Made by a program: the position numbers and the translations under genes | Notes under the pieces: model-generated | What the model was told of the DNA's origin: nothing | Databases searched by the model: none | The model's input: only the letters and a program-made list of their open reading frames with translations | In this document: one piece after another, positions 24,276-37,167 of the stretch | How the letters are laid out: each line of letters begins with the position of its first letter | Position numbering within the stretch: the first letter of the stretch is position 1 | NCBI GenBank assembly: GCA_022453515.1 | Contig: JAJNNY010000011.1 | Span: forward strand, 248,001 to 312,000 | From: Astrocystis sublimbata | Taxonomy: Eukaryota; Ascomycota; Sordariomycetes; Xylariales; Xylariaceae | Reading direction: 5' to 3' | DNA: 64,000 nucleotides

Positions 24276-25634
24276 TGACCATCTATGTAAGCAGATAGTA
24301 AATGTCTCAAATCTCAGTTAAGGTTCGACGGGCCGTTCCTATTTGACATTGGACCCCTTGCCACGGGCCATGATGAATACCCCCTCGATGCTCTCGCCCA
24401 GTAGGGAAATAGGATTGGGCGCTATCGAGCAAGGTGGTTGACGAGGGCGGCCGACTGGGCGGATTGCCACGCATTCTGGCAGATGCTGGCACACTACTTG
24501 GAGCAAGAGGTGGGAAGAGAGCTGACCGATTGGTCGAGCAGGATGAATCAGGCTGGCTGAAAGGAACTGCAAGTGGCTATAAGCAAGCTTTTGGCAGCTC
24601 AATAGCAGATGCTGTGCGAGGCATGTCTATGCACCACGCTGCATGAAGCGAGGTGCTCAACCGGACTCTCTATGTAAAGAGTAGGGCATTCAGCTGGGCA
24701 CATGGCTCGCCTGCATGCGTGATATAGTACTACCAATATGCTGCAGCTGAAACACCCAAGACATGGGCATGGGCGTAGGTAGACTCGAGAGAATCGACAA
24801 CCGCGGTCTGGATTATCTACACAACTGTCAACCACCTACCTTAGCACAGTACTCCATAAGGTAGCTAAGCCAATGGATATGAATGCTGCCCAATTGCCTA
24901 CCTACATAAACCTAATAATCAGAGAACGAACAACGTCCACGTATGTAGGCAGGTACTGTACCTAGGTTTGTATGCAGGTCATCGTGGGTCTTCAAGCACT
25001 CTGCTGCCAGCGAAGTTGGGCTTCTAACCAGTGACAGTAAGTACATCATCAACAGGCTTTCCCAGTAGGCTTACCATACCTATACCTGCAAATATCGGCT
25101 CTCTGTCGATGCAAGGCACATGCAATTATATCTTGACACACAAGAGTAAAGTGCGAATGGGACATGGCGGAGCAAAAACAATCATCTTTGTGAGAACACT
25201 ATTCAAGGTTAAGTTATTCGAGGCTTGGGTGGTAGGCAATCCCACGGCAAAATACCGAAGACGGTTCCGTCAGAGGTAGGTTAGGTCCCTAGCAGAACGC
25301 GGGGCTCCTGTCCGTGGCTCCGTGCCGCCCCCCTGTCGCCAGGGTGGGCTGTGGTTGGCTGTTGTCGGTGTTGTATTAGGCGCATCCATGGCCAAAGCTG
25401 GACACAGCTCCCAACTGACCCCGATTCGGGCAATTCGGGCCTGTCCCAGTGGCTAGCGCAGCTAGTGCGGTACCTAAGTGGGCGTGGGCGACAAAGTGAC
25501 ACCGCACAAACGCCAGAACACCGCCAGAACGCAGCCTAACCCACGTACCGGTACAGCAACGGTACCGCACACGCATGACTGTATGGGCAGACGAGACTAC
25601 GAATGGGGGGTGTAATCTCTCCTGGGCTGGCTCA

Positions 25635-25666
25635 TCTCTTTCTCTCCCTCTCTCTCTCTCTCTCCC
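25635..25666 (+). repeat. CT microsatellite
   Basis: A pyrimidine tract of CT units with few interruptions, about 800 bases upstream of the coiled-coil gene. Confidence 0.85.
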
Positions 25667-26052
25667 CTCAAATCCCAAACTTCTGTAAACCAGTGCACTG
25701 AGATATAATCTGTTGATGTTGGTGATTGATCTGCTCACCTAAACCCGAGCCAATCAGCAAATCTCGAAGCTGTTGCTCACATAGGAACATTGAAGATCCC
25801 ACCCTCACGGGGTACTGTACTCCAAAAGTATACATGCACGTAGTGTCGCTGAGCAGAAACGGACAACTCAATACGTCACTCCCGTCCGTCGCGCAGTCGG
25901 TCGGTCTCACTCAGTCCGGCAACCTCGACACACTCCCGTCCGTCATACCTACCTCTACCTATTCACTATTTACATCCACATCCACATACAACATACACAC
26001 ACACAACACATCTGCACACAGATACCCAACCCACCAGCTTAGCATCGGGCAG

Positions 26053-26062
26053 TAGGTACCTA
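26053..26062. repeat. Palindrome TAGGTACCTA
   Basis: A perfect 10-base palindrome built from the same two half-sites as TACCTAGGTA but in the opposite order. It occurs again at 44083. Confidence 0.6.
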
Positions 26063-26435
26063 GCTATTGCCAACTTGTGTATGTAATTGGCATCGACTAT
26101 CGCCTTGTTCATTGGCCGCTTGGACAACCACAACCCACACATCGTCGTGACCGGCTCGCGCTTGCTCGTCAAGCTAAGAACCTACGGTCACGACGTACCG
26201 ACACCGCCATTGTCCTTTTCGTTTGTTTACCTTTACCTACCTTCCTTCTTTCGACAACCTCGGCCGTTGTGGTTGTGGCATCTTGTAGAAAGAGTCGCAC
26301 GCACACCTTCGCATTAGCATTCGACCTGCAACCTGCAACCTCGAACCTTGATCCAACCTACCCTCGGCCACCTCGACCCCGAGTGCCTTCTCCTTCGCCT
26401 TGCCCTCCATCGGAGCACGTCGCTCTCTCCCGACA

Positions 26436-28022
26436 ATGCTCACCATGACCAGGCTGCCTTGTGATTCATTTCTGCCCTCGGGCGGGCTTGACGCCTTCGA
26501 TCGCTCCATACCCCCCTTCTCCCCCGACCATCGACCAGACGCTGTCATCTCACCTCTGCGTTTACCCAACTCTCTAAGCCTCGACTCTTTGCATGCTTCG
26601 ACCAATATCAGACTACCGCCTACAAGTTTCACCCCCGCATCGTCTCTCGCTGTGCCATCGACTTCCCAGCAACATCCTTCCTTCAAACAAGGCATCTCAA
26701 CACCCTCCAGGGTGCCAAGCTCCTCGGTTGCATCGCCCTCCATGGCTCCTATCCATTCCGGTGCCATGTCACCTTCCGGCCACCTCAGCCCTCAAACCAC
26801 TGCCGCCCTCCTCCAGCGTAAGGAACAGTATATCCGAAAACTACACGAAAATTGGCAGGCTGAGCGCGCCCATCGAGAGGCCGATCGTGCTCGAACCGAC
26901 GAGATGTTCCATGAGGAACGGGACATGATGGACCAAGAGCGCTTGGACTGGATCGAAGAAAAGAGGACCGTGGAGAATGAGATAGTGGAGTGGAAACAAA
27001 GAGCGGCCACAGCCGAGGCCAAGGTGGCTGAATTAGCCAAGCTGCTCGAGAACAAGGATAATGCCGCGGGTAAATCCGCTGCTTTCATCGATGGAACCGT
27101 GGAAAGGAGAACGGGAAGTAGTAGATCCGTCAGTGCTTCGCCTAGCAGTCTGCCACCTGCGGGTTCTACTATACCAGAGTCGAACCCTTTCGTGCCACTC
27201 GATCCTCGCATGCAGAGCGTGTCCCCTAGCAAGACTGCCGCTCGTCCATGCGACGAGCAAGTCCCCTCCATCGACATCCACGAGGTCATCCCGGGGCTCG
27301 AAGGTGTCCGACTGAGAGCTCCCGCAGTTCAAAAGCCCACGTTCAATGACTCAAAGCCAACATCTCCCGCAGGCACATCGGCCAAAGGATCACCACTAGA
27401 TATGGCGACCAGCTTGAATGAGCCACAGCCCAAGGCCTCGCCCGCCGTGAGGGTCCAAGATGTGTTGCGGGCCCCAGCACACCACAGACTCACAATGCAC
27501 GCGGGGCATACACCTAGCCACTCTATCTCTCAAGTTCCGACCATAGAATCCACTGCCATCCATACCGCCGTCAGCTCCGGCTCGTCGACACCAAAAATTC
27601 ACGGGGACCTGCAGATGGTTCCAGTGGACACAATAGAGATTCAAAGCGAGCCACCCGTCATATCCAATCTCGACCAAAAGGAGTCTGAACCACTAGGAGA
27701 TGACGGCGATGCTACTGAGCTAGAAGAAGCTATTTTTGAACCTAGCGAAAACGACCCGACACTAAAGGGGCCTCTATGTCTGCGGAATCGACCAGCAGCC
27801 GACGCCCCCTTTCTCAGGACGCTCTCAGACAAATTGGAAGCAATCAGGGCAGCTGGCGGCGCCACACCGTCCGTTCTCAGCGAGCTCGCGGACCCGGACC
27901 CGGACCGGGAAGACGCTAAGGAAGAGCCGGTGGTCCCCGAGCCAGACATTGAGTTGAAACTACGACCGAGCAACAATTTTGGGCAACCCCTCGGTCAAGT
28001 TGGTCGTACTTCAGAGTTCTAG
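26436..28022 (+). CDS. Coiled-coil, largely disordered protein, hypothetical
   Basis: A single exon of 528 residues. The open frame extends upstream without an ATG, so the start is the ATG at 26436 (context CGACAATGC), with a second ATG three codons on. Residues 1-120 are Ser/Pro-rich. Residues 122-208 form a strong charged coiled coil (LLQRKEQYIRKLHENW, EERDMMDQERLDWIEEKR, AKVAELAKLLENK). The rest is Ser/Pro/Thr-rich with short conserved-looking patches such as EVIPGLEGVRLRAP at 283-296 and GPLCLRNRPA near 445-454. No catalytic motif, signal peptide or membrane segment is seen. It looks like a scaffold or adaptor of the kind kept in filamentous ascomycetes, but no role can be assigned. The 5' leader is likely long. 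Confidence 0.82.
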   Translation: MLTMTRLPCDSFLPSGGLDAFDRSIPPFSPDHRPDAVISPLRLPNSLSLDSLHASTNIRLPPTSFTPASSLAVPSTSQQHPSFKQGISTPSRVPSSSVASPSMAPIHSGAMSPSGHLSPQTTAALLQRKEQYIRKLHENWQAERAHREADRARTDEMFHEERDMMDQERLDWIEEKRTVENEIVEWKQRAATAEAKVAELAKLLENKDNAAGKSAAFIDGTVERRTGSSRSVSASPSSLPPAGSTIPESNPFVPLDPRMQSVSPSKTAARPCDEQVPSIDIHEVIPGLEGVRLRAPAVQKPTFNDSKPTSPAGTSAKGSPLDMATSLNEPQPKASPAVRVQDVLRAPAHHRLTMHAGHTPSHSISQVPTIESTAIHTAVSSGSSTPKIHGDLQMVPVDTIEIQSEPPVISNLDQKESEPLGDDGDATELEEAIFEPSENDPTLKGPLCLRNRPAADAPFLRTLSDKLEAIRAAGGATPSVLSELADPDPDREDAKEEPVVPEPDIELKLRPSNNFGQPLGQVGRTSEF

Positions 28023-30177
28023 AATGACCAAACTGAACAAGTCGAGCTGGATATTACTGCCAGATTACGGCGGCGAAACACTTTGCAATGTCGCCCCTCA
28101 TAACTCCACCACACATCATTCCTTTTATAACACTTCCATCATCTCTAAATACTCCCAATAATTTTTTAACGAAGCAACGATCAGGATAGGATACATTTGT
28201 CTTAACTTCAGCATTGCATCACCCTCAATACCCTTTCCATACATTTTTAGACAGGAGGCAATGCAGGTTTGGGTTGAATTCTACTCGGAATTGCGATAGG
28301 GGGTATCATAAAATCGGCCAGTCAGCGCTTACTCTTTTTGCCTGTCACTGGAATTTTCATTTGTCACGGGATGCTGTTCATCAAAAGTCTTGCTTGCAGT
28401 TAGCCCAAATGATGCATAGAACCGAAACCGAAACGAAAGGCGGACACCAATTATAGATCAAGTACATCTACTTACTGTCTGAACATAAGAATAGACATCA
28501 TCGTGGTACAAGCCAAGGAATCGGTGTACATGATGGTTAGGTACGCGGCTATCAACAGGGGGACACCCGGAAGCTGCGGCCTCCATAGCGGTCTCTCGAG
28601 CAATCGTCGCGTGAAGATAAAACATATCAATGTACATTCAATACAATTCGTCTTACCACGCAATAACGTAAGGAAATACTTCTGCCGGTGTTGGGTGCTG
28701 AAATGGGAAGTGCCTCGTACGTATTGGATTTCCATATGACTTCATCTTGCATATGAGAAGTGCAAGGTATGTTGAGCTGAGTTTGGGGAGGGTTGCAGTG
28801 AAAGTACCTAGGTAGTTATTGCTGCAGTGTAGCTGACCAGCCCGTCTCGCCCGTCTCGTCCCGTTGGAGTAGCTTACATGGTGGTGATCAGATTGGGGAA
28901 ATGAGCGACAAGCGATACCGATTTGAGGGTTTGTTTCGAGCACATGGACCTCTGCTGCTAGCTACCCACATGCGTTACTATGTACTACGTGCGGGCCCAT
29001 GTACAAGAGATGAACGCTTCTAACAGCCCACAAACTCTACGAAATGAATATTTATGAAGTCGTTACACTCAGACTTCCTCCTCATAGCGTTCATGATCAC
29101 GGCGTTTCAATAGGCGCCTGCTTCCTGTTCTGATGCAACGGCTATGAATTTCGTCGCTCATCAAATCCCAGGTGGTTACCACGGCTTATAACCTCATTGT
29201 ATTTGTATATCGACCGCAGCGGTGATGCAACTTGTCAAAGACACTGCTCAAGCTGGAGAGAAGATCGGAAATGGCAGAGTCGAGGATGATTTTGTGCCTG
29301 GGCGCCTATTTCATCGACTTCTCACTCACAGCTGTGTCGTTCTTCTTCATTCGATATTGTTGAGATTTCAATTTTGCCATGGCCCCATCCACAGTACAGA
29401 TGGCTGCAGACAGTAGACTCTCCAGAGTGACAGCATTCCGTCTTTGGCAATGGTGTTGAGGTACAATGCTGTAATTCTGCAATTCTGTTTCGGAGCGACT
29501 TCAACGTGATTGATTCTCAACAGCTTAGTTGCCAACGACCTAAAAGGCTCTGATGACACACTACAGTGTTCCACACACAACGTGTCGCCATCAGTCTTCC
29601 TTTCGGGGGGCCCGGTATATCACAACTCCAGGAACGATTCAGGAAGCGAATTCGATGTATCGTGTCACAACATCGCCTGCTACGGTTCACAAGCGAGTAT
29701 GCGGTACCGAGTATGTCTTGCAGGAAGCTATTATCGCCTACTGTTAAAAACACTATTATCATGCTCCCTTGTGCGCTTCATGTAGCACGTCTGGCACGCA
29801 GTCCGGTCTCTCATTATAATGTTTTATATATACATTGCCACTCTCAATCAAGGGAAGGCAACTACAGTCTCATACGTTTCAGAGTCGCTCAGCATTTCGC
29901 AAAGCTTCATCAGGGTATGGGTTTGTGTCGCGCTCCAAAAGGGTTCTCCCTTTATTCCGAGCTGTCGGTCGCACTGCTCACTTAGCAGACCACTAAAAAT
30001 AGCGGAAGGAGGGAGGGCATCGCTTCAAGTCTGTAACCAGTCGCGCCGGGCCAACAAGGAGCATGCCACAATGAATTGATTGGCACCTGGTCTCGGGACC
30101 GTTTTGGCTTGTGCGCCCAACGGACCTGCTTCTATGACGTCCTCGCTCTTTCCGAGCGGAAACTCACTCAACAGGGT
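28023..30177. other. Intergenic stretch, no gene seen
   Basis: Frames of up to 139 codons (29566-29985) are open but overlap others on both strands and show no domain. A TACCTAGGTA palindrome lies at 28805-28814. Confidence 0.5.
28805..28814. repeat. Palindrome TACCTAGGTA
   Basis: Third exact copy of the 10-base palindrome. Confidence 0.6.
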
Positions 30178-30186
30178 TATAAATAA
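30178..30186 (+). promoter_or_regulatory. TATA box of the secreted-protein gene
   Basis: TATAAATAA lies 103 bases upstream of the start codon, a usual fungal distance. A CRE-like TGACGTC lies about 45 bases further upstream (30135-30141). Confidence 0.55.
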
Positions 30187-30288
30187 TTGTTCTTCGCCCA
30201 GCTCACTATGATGCAAACTCAAGGACATATCCAACACTAATAGCGATAAGATTTGCATCATTTTCGTGTAGCAATACACCTACCAACC

Positions 30289-31159
30289 ATGTTGTACACA
30301 AACATTCTGCTCGGCCTCATATGGGCTGGTAGCGCCCGCGCGCGATATGTAAGATAGCTACATAGGCAAAATCACTTTATGAGCAATAGCCTAATTCTTT
30401 TAGACCTCGCGCAATGTCCAAGAGTCTCGAAGCATCGACCATGGTTCTTCTGTCAACGATGCAGTCACAGCGAGAGACCAGCTCTCTGCACGTGATACCG
30501 TGAGTGTCCCCTTCTCTTTCACATGAGATCTTCTTCCAACGCCCATATGGACCGACATAAGCCCAGCGATGACTACACTTCTATGTGTTGTTTTCCATCC
30601 CGGCCTCATATCCAAGACAATACTTGGCATTATAATAACATATAAATTATTGCTACCTAACTTCTCGTCTTTCTCTAACCTTTCAATCACTCGCAGTACC
30701 CGATCAACTGCCACATCCACGACTGGCCGTCCGCCTCCGTCGAATCGATCAAGGGAATATACGACTGGTTCTACCAGCTCTGGGCCCCATTTGAGGCAGA
30801 CGCGCAGCAATGCCGACGGATCGCGTGTCAGGGCACCTCGGCCGTGTGGATGTGCGCCGACAGCCTCGATTACCAGAACATCAACAGTGTGCGGATTGCG
30901 GACAAGATGAATGACCTTCTGGACGGAGATCACGGCTGCCTCGACAAGGATAACAAGGACTTGGTGCAGGGAATGGTGAGCTTTGAATCTCTCTTCTTTC
31001 TATGTCGTTTTTAGTAGACACATGTACCTATCCTAACATAGAAGAGACTGGCTAATATGGCATTATTATTAGGTGTTTACCACCGAATCGTGGAACATTG
31101 TCGTTCGTGGCGGGGAAGATTGTTCTGTCGACGTTCCTGAGCAACCGATATTCTACTGA
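30289..31159 (+). CDS. Small secreted six-cysteine protein, effector candidate
   Basis: Four exons (30289-30348, 30404-30499, 30697-30975, 31073-31159) give 173 residues. All exons are whole codons, so every intron (55, 197, 100 and 97 bases for the first three and, in order, only three introns: 55, 197, 97) is phase 0. Donors are GTAAGA, GTGAGT and GTGAGC, and CTAAT or CTAAC branch sites precede each acceptor. Residues 1-18 (MLYTNILLGLIWAGSARA) are a signal peptide with an AxA-type cleavage site. The mature part has six cysteines (57, 91, 96, 105, 133, 162), enough for three disulfides, and motifs seen in fungal small secreted proteins: CRRIACQGTSAVWMC at 91-105 and ESWNIVVRGGEDC at 150-162. 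I know this pattern only loosely and name no family. Secretion is inferred; an effector or defence role is a guess from size, cysteines and gene-poor surroundings. Confidence 0.8.
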
Positions 31160-31241
31160 GGGCCAAGACTGTTCTTTCACCTTGCCATCACGCGCGAACG
31201 CCAGTAGGGTAGCAAGTGTAAAATAGCTCGGACTTTGCTTC

Positions 31242-31247
31242 AATAAA
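31242..31247 (+). terminator. Polyadenylation signal AATAAA
   Basis: AATAAA lies 83 bases after the stop codon of the secreted-protein gene. Confidence 0.5.
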
Positions 31248-34200
31248 TATTCCGCCGGGTGCGGTCTATGGCCAACTGCTTTGATGCCTATAAATAATGG
31301 TTAATAATACTGGAACAAAGGAGAATTACATTGCTTGTTTTCACGTTATACTGCTGCAAGTTAGAAATGTTTAGTTTTTCCCGTGTTGATTAAACGTTTC
31401 CTCTCACTTAGTATCTCCCCATACTGTTCCATAGCCTTGAATTCTGAAGTAGATAAGGGTAAATTGGTTTATAATAATAGACTGTTGTTCTATAGAAATG
31501 TTGTGTTAAGTGCGTCTATCGTCTAAACAAGTTGCTTTTATGCCGTACTTGATATAGCTCAAATTAGGTGCTACTAATGATAATTTGATTCCATTTCTAG
31601 TGTTACATCGCAATCGTCATAGTATCACGCCTTTTGAATAACCTGAATTTATTGGCATTCAATCAGTAGACAGATCGCTAGCCTTACTTAATCCGCGTTA
31701 CTTATTGCTTTTTCTGCGAAGTGAAAACGGCAGGTCGGTGGTTTAAGTTTGCCTTTTCGACAAGGACAACAACATCGATTCCAGCTCGACAACAAGAAGA
31801 CATGGCAAACACATTCTGCAACAGCTCCAATTGCTCGTTCTAATGAGTCTAGGTGGCATCTACAACCATTATGAAGTGTTATCTGTAGTGTTACAGCTTA
31901 TAAAGATGGCAAGCAGCTCAATACTTGTTTCAAGATCCCTAAGATTTGGTTCCGTTGGCGTGTGTAATACCAAAAAGGGAATTATTTGAGTCATACAAGC
32001 AAGCTAAAAGACCTTGTTGCCTCGGCTTATCGTGAGCAACAAAGCTTCGGGGAGGTTGCACAACAGTATTGGTATTTCGTAGGATAATATCAAGTGAACA
32101 AATCTCAAGCTTAATCGTGGACAGCTTTTGAAAACTTGTTGTAGCGCCACATCTTTTCGAAGTGCTACGTGGTCTTTACTACACTATGCTGTCCCGGTCC
32201 AGACAAGGGGAAAATCCACTCAATGATTTCCTATACTCCTAAATTGCAATTATTTGTTTGTTGGAAGTAGTTTTGCTGAGTGGCATCAAGAAAAACCTAC
32301 TGCCATACGCACAGAAGAGGCCGCGGTGTCAATAGGCCCAAAGAGACTTCTTAAATGCCCAGGGTTTTAGAAAACCATTTCAAAGTATACACTACATTCT
32401 AACAACTGTGTAGTTACTATCGATTCCTATTGTGTACGAATAACTGTGTGAAAGGAAGGGGCAAGCTTCGCACGTCCGCCAGACGTCCTAACAAGGATCC
32501 AAAGTTCGCTTGCTTAGTTAGTGAAATGTCCAGATCGTACATCCCGCAACAGATCATGATAGTGTGTGCCTTGGTAAACTCAAATCTTTCGTATGTAATT
32601 AAGTGTAGCTAACGGACCTGTATTAACAACCTAATTATATGTAGGTTCAAATTGACTTAGACAGAAGACACGTGAGGATTGACCCGCACGGAACGCGGCC
32701 ACTCGATAACCGGGAGAGGAAAGATTTTGATGCTTGTTGCCTGCGCCTCCTTTGAGTTTGCCATCTCAAGCGTCATGGGTTCTCATGTGTATCCATGGAA
32801 GTAATTAAATATTTCCCGTGCCGTTCGTCTCCTCATATCGGAACAGAAATGCCTAGGTCTTAAGTAGCTTTAACATCATCTCGGATTATAATTAATGTCT
32901 AGATTCATCCTGACGAGTATGGAGTGAATGATGATCAACCATTATTCCTTCGTAGAGGTTGTCTTGTGCAAGAAATAGCGAGAAAACGTCCAATCCGCGT
33001 ATTAATATCGATTGCTTGGTCGATAATAACATCCCAGCTACTCGAGGGACCGCTTATGAGCAGCATGATAAGCGCGTCTCGCTATGCATGGCGCTAGGTG
33101 TTAGAACTTGACATTTGAGTAACACTCCATCTGTCTTGCAATGGTAGTATCAGAAGGAACATGTGAGACAACCTCTGATCTATCGTCGCGGTTGTCTTAT
33201 GGTCTTTGCCGTTATATGAGAGCAAGAACAAAAAACTTAATTATACTTCAAGCAAGCGATTTGAAAAGCAATGAGTTGATGTTTGTGTTGCTAAACACTA
33301 AGTAGAATAATTCTCAGACACTTCACCTTACTCATCCAAATGCTCCAATACGTTTCTTAGGCCATGAAGGCTGGGAATTGAGCTCAGATTTTACTATGAT
33401 AAGATCACGGCACTTATGCTACAGAACCAGAAGATGATTTTTCCGTTTTTCTCTATCTCTAGCCCCAAAGGACTACGGGTCAGTGGTGCCATGGCCGCTC
33501 CGATAGACGTGACCTCTCTATGATTAGTGAGATGGCTTTCCTGCCGATGTAAAGTCCCATAAGGCTTTCTGTGATGAAACTAATCCGTGGCCGAGATAAT
33601 GATTCTTTCTGTACTACATTGAACTCGGTGAGCAATAAGTGTCACATAGGTTTTCAGACTTGAAAGGGCGTTGATAGATTATCTAGGCACCCTCGAGATC
33701 ACAAGACAAGATCGCCTACCGTCCACTTGACTGTCTACGCGGGCTCAAACAATCAATCGATTATATGCCGGTATAATAGATGCATCCTAATTCAGGGATA
33801 TGCTAATAGGGACAATGTGTAATTTGGCAATATTTTAGCAATAGAAGAGGCCATTTGCGTAGTGAGTGAAATAGGTTAAACGAATTGCTATTATTTCATT
33901 CCTTAATACCAGCTAGCATTATTGAAACTAGTTATTGTCAATTCTCTGTTCATCGTTACTCCGACTACTTCCATTGAGACCCTTATGATGACAACCATGT
34001 CTGTAAGCATCTCTTCAATCAATCGTTATGAAACCTACGATGAATTCACATACTTTACTCTATTTACCAAAGGTATGTACAGTTGGCAAAAACAAAAAGC
34101 ACATACTGGTAACAAGTACGCAACCCCCTGTTACCAGCAACTTGCATTGGCGACGGACCCCCAAAAGCGCATTGCATGCCGATTTCGCTTCATTGTCGCA

Positions 34201-34300
34201 AGGGTAGCTGCGGCATTCGGGTAGTTTTCTGGTTTCCGTCAAATGCACCACCATACATACAGTACATATGTACACACACCCATTCCCGCCACTTAGACTT
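31248..34300. other. AT-rich gene desert
   Basis: About 3 kb of AT-rich DNA in which stops occur in every frame. The longest frame (33922-34224, 100 codons) has no domain. Around 31890-32600 fragments of one strand read loosely like protein between frequent stops, which could be an old mobile-element relic, but nothing was identifiable. Confidence 0.55.
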
Positions 34301-34703
34301 TCGGAATATTATGCTATACCACACACGATACATACGTAGTAAGTAACACATACTTGAGAATCATTTGTCATCAGGCAGCACAAGATAGGTACCTTAGGGA
34401 TAAGCAGGCAGACCGTAGGGCTCGATCCTTAGGTTAGGTAGGTACCATGCATGGCAAGCTTTCTTGTGGCAACAAAAACCCAGCTAGAGTAAGTAGGTAC
34501 ATACTTAGTATTACGCGCAACATCGGGACCGGGCCCTCTTCCAAGCAAAGCTTGACCTTCTTAGCATTTGCCACATGCATGGAACACACACACACCAACA
34601 CACCAACATACATACATACACACACCAACTCAAAGCGCCACCTCTTTGCTCTAGATCTCACGTCATCGGAACTTTCCCTTTCAGCTTCGCTGTTATGCGT
34701 ACT

Positions 34704-34719
34704 GTAGGTAGGTAGGTGT
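34704..34719 (+). repeat. GTAG tandem repeat
   Basis: Four consecutive GTAG-type units, one of many TAGGTA-like clusters in this desert. Confidence 0.75.
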
Positions 34720-34740
34720 AATGAAATGGAACATCTCCGA

Positions 34741-34790
34741 ACAAACAAACAAACAGTGGCTTTCCAATGATTGATTGATTGATTGATTGA
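34741..34790 (+). repeat. AAAC and TTGA tetranucleotide repeats
   Basis: Two tetranucleotide microsatellites close together: AAAC units at 34741-34754 and TTGA units at 34768-34790. Confidence 0.85.
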
Positions 34791-36543
34791 ATCCAACGGC
34801 TGGAACCGGTAGACGCGTGCAGCTGGATCTGGCAGTTTTCAGCCCCTCCCTCCCCGCCGCCGACCGGCCTGCCTGCCCATTCGGTTGGGCGTTGTCGGAT
34901 ACCGAGGTAAGTTAAGTTACGGTATGTACCTCTTTTCATGCATATAGCAGGCATGCTGGGTTGCCTATGGGTGTGTGTGTGTATGCCCATCCTTTTAAGT
35001 TTGCGAAGAAGAAAGAAAAGCATCGCTGCCCAGGGATGCGGCTCGCGCCAAGCTCGCTGGCCAAGACGGCAATTGCAGGTACAGTTGGAGACGCGGCGAT
35101 CGATGTGCATTTCTTTTTTTTCCAGAAGATATTGGCATGCAGTTATAGTCAGTATAATTCGAGTGTATAGGTCTAACAGCTAAATGACTCCATCTTCAAA
35201 TTCTTTCACATAGGTAGATAGATATGAGAGAGAGAGTGTCTTTTTTGTTCTGCATCGAAGCTAGTCGGGTCTGGATTCTGCAGCTGGGTTGTTGCAGCAC
35301 ACGCTTACAGCTAGCTGTCAATGTCATGTCATGTCATGCCAGGACCCGACCGAGGTGAGAGCTGAACTGAACATGTGCACAACAGCTGCGATCGCGGTGA
35401 GCTACAGCAGCAGCCCACGGCCCTTGCCCTTGACTAGGTACATACGCACATACATGATGGCTTACGGCCGGCCCAGTGCAGCCTTCAGCCCTTCGGAACT
35501 CGACAACTCTGAGGGAGGGTATATGCAATATGCATCACCTGGGCCGCGGACGCAACGCGCCAGGGTGGTGCAGGTGGTTGTCCGTTTGTCTGTCCCAACA
35601 CCCAACATATATGGCGCAGAGGCGTCACAACCGGGTCACACTTCCCACTCCTACCTCACTATGCCTCCCCGACGAACAGCCGCATGATGCATGACCCAAC
35701 CAGTCTCGTTCAAGTACTAGTGAGACGCGACCATGTCCTTGGGATGATGGATTGGATAGGTAGGTTTAGGTAATGGTGTGAGTGATATTCCAGCCATCGC
35801 CCATCCATGGTTTGGGTCCAGACCTACGCTCTTTTTTTCCCATCCCGTGTTGTCCAATTGGAACATGTGGCCTGGCATATGCATGAATGAGATTAGGTAG
35901 ATGGCCTGACGTCGTCATGGTTCCCATCCATTGCAGTTGAAGCTCCTATCAACCAGCATCCAGCTCATCGAGGAAAGCGGGTGGAGGGAGAGGGAGGGTC
36001 TGGAAGCTGCAGCGAAGAAAAGATCCAGCTACATATGCGTTGCGCATTGCGACAGTGTCAATCAATGCCACCATCTAAGCAGGATGAGGAAAGCACATGT
36101 ACTCCCTACCGGACTACTGAAGATCGAAGATCGTGCCTCGATGCGTGAGTAGGGACAGAAGCAACTTACTCACTCACACACTTACTGAATGACTGACTTG
36201 ACTTACCCTACTCACCACCCCCGGCGTCCAGCTAACTCGTACCCAACTCCCCACGTGTTGTTCTACACGCACTGCGCCGTCGACGCACAGGCGCGCTAAC
36301 AGCACGATTGGTCCAGGTTTCTCAAGAGATGATCGCGACGGACGAGGAAAGACGATCGTCCGTTCCCTCTTGTGTCTGTCACCGAGAACCTGGCACCCAC
36401 ACAGCAAGGCGGGGCAGGAGTCCGGCGCGGAGCAGTTCCTCGGCCACAGACAGATATTGGATCGGCGGAGGGGCTCTGGTTGTTGTCAACGTCGGATTAC
36501 ATACGTACTTAGCTACCTCAACAAAGGAGGAGGCGGCGATGAG

Positions 36544-36562
36544 CTAACCTAACCTAACCTAC
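36544..36562 (+). repeat. CTAAC pentamer repeat
   Basis: Nearly four CTAAC units. It differs from the fungal telomere unit CCCTAA by one base per unit, so it is not an interstitial telomere. Confidence 0.75.
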
Positions 36563-37056
36563 CCTACACTACCAGACTTGTTTCCATCCGCGATGCCGCG
36601 CGTGGACACCGATCGACTTACACGTACCTAACCTATGCGGAGAAGGCGCGTGTAAGTCAAGTACAGTAGGCAGGTACTTAGCTCGGCCACGCAGCGCGGG
36701 GTTCTGGTGGAGCAGAATTCAGCGTCCCTCTGTTTCCGGAGAGTCCGTGAGGATGCGGAAATGCAGTGTCCAGAAGAATGATACATTTGGGTAGAGAGAG
36801 ACCTTAGGCACCTACATGTAGAAGGGTAGGTTTGTATATGTGTATTGGTATTGGCGTATATTCAACTGTGCATCCTGTATATCCATCACGACTTACTTAG
36901 TTGGACACAGCAACAAAGGATCAGGGTGGGGGAAAACGTAGATGTCTACTCGTGCTTGCTTGCTGTAAGTGAACTCGAATGTCTCGCTCGGCTTGCCCTT
37001 CTGAGGCTTTCTTTTAGAATGGACTCGAGACTCGGAACCGAATGTGGTGGGAAAGC

Positions 37057-37076
37057 ATCAATCAATCAATCAATCA
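37057..37076 (+). repeat. ATCA tetranucleotide repeat
   Basis: Five ATCA units. A shorter run of the same unit lies at about 38458. Confidence 0.85.
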
Positions 37077-37157
37077 TTGTTTGGCTTGGGTTTGCTGGCA
37101 AGATCGTATGTAGTTGCATATGTACCTACTTACCCATATGGATACGATATATTGATT

Positions 37158-37167
37158 TACCTAGGTA
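37158..37167. repeat. Palindrome TACCTAGGTA
   Basis: Fourth exact copy of the 10-base palindrome, followed directly by GGTAATTAG. Confidence 0.6.

Larger units (their letters stand above)
21955..26435. other. Long intergenic stretch, no gene seen
   Basis: About 4.5 kb with no recognisable domain in any frame. Short open frames at 24339-24646 overlap on both strands. The last few hundred bases are the likely promoter and leader of the coiled-coil gene, with CA-rich and CT-rich tracts. A TAGGTACCTA palindrome occurs at 26053-26062. Confidence 0.55.

Noticed and set aside
26237..27289. Minus-strand frames of 165-176 codons
   Set aside because: They are antisense shadows of the coiled-coil gene and its leader.
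36544..36562. Possible interstitial telomere repeat
   Set aside because: The unit is CTAAC (five bases), not the six-base CCCTAA.
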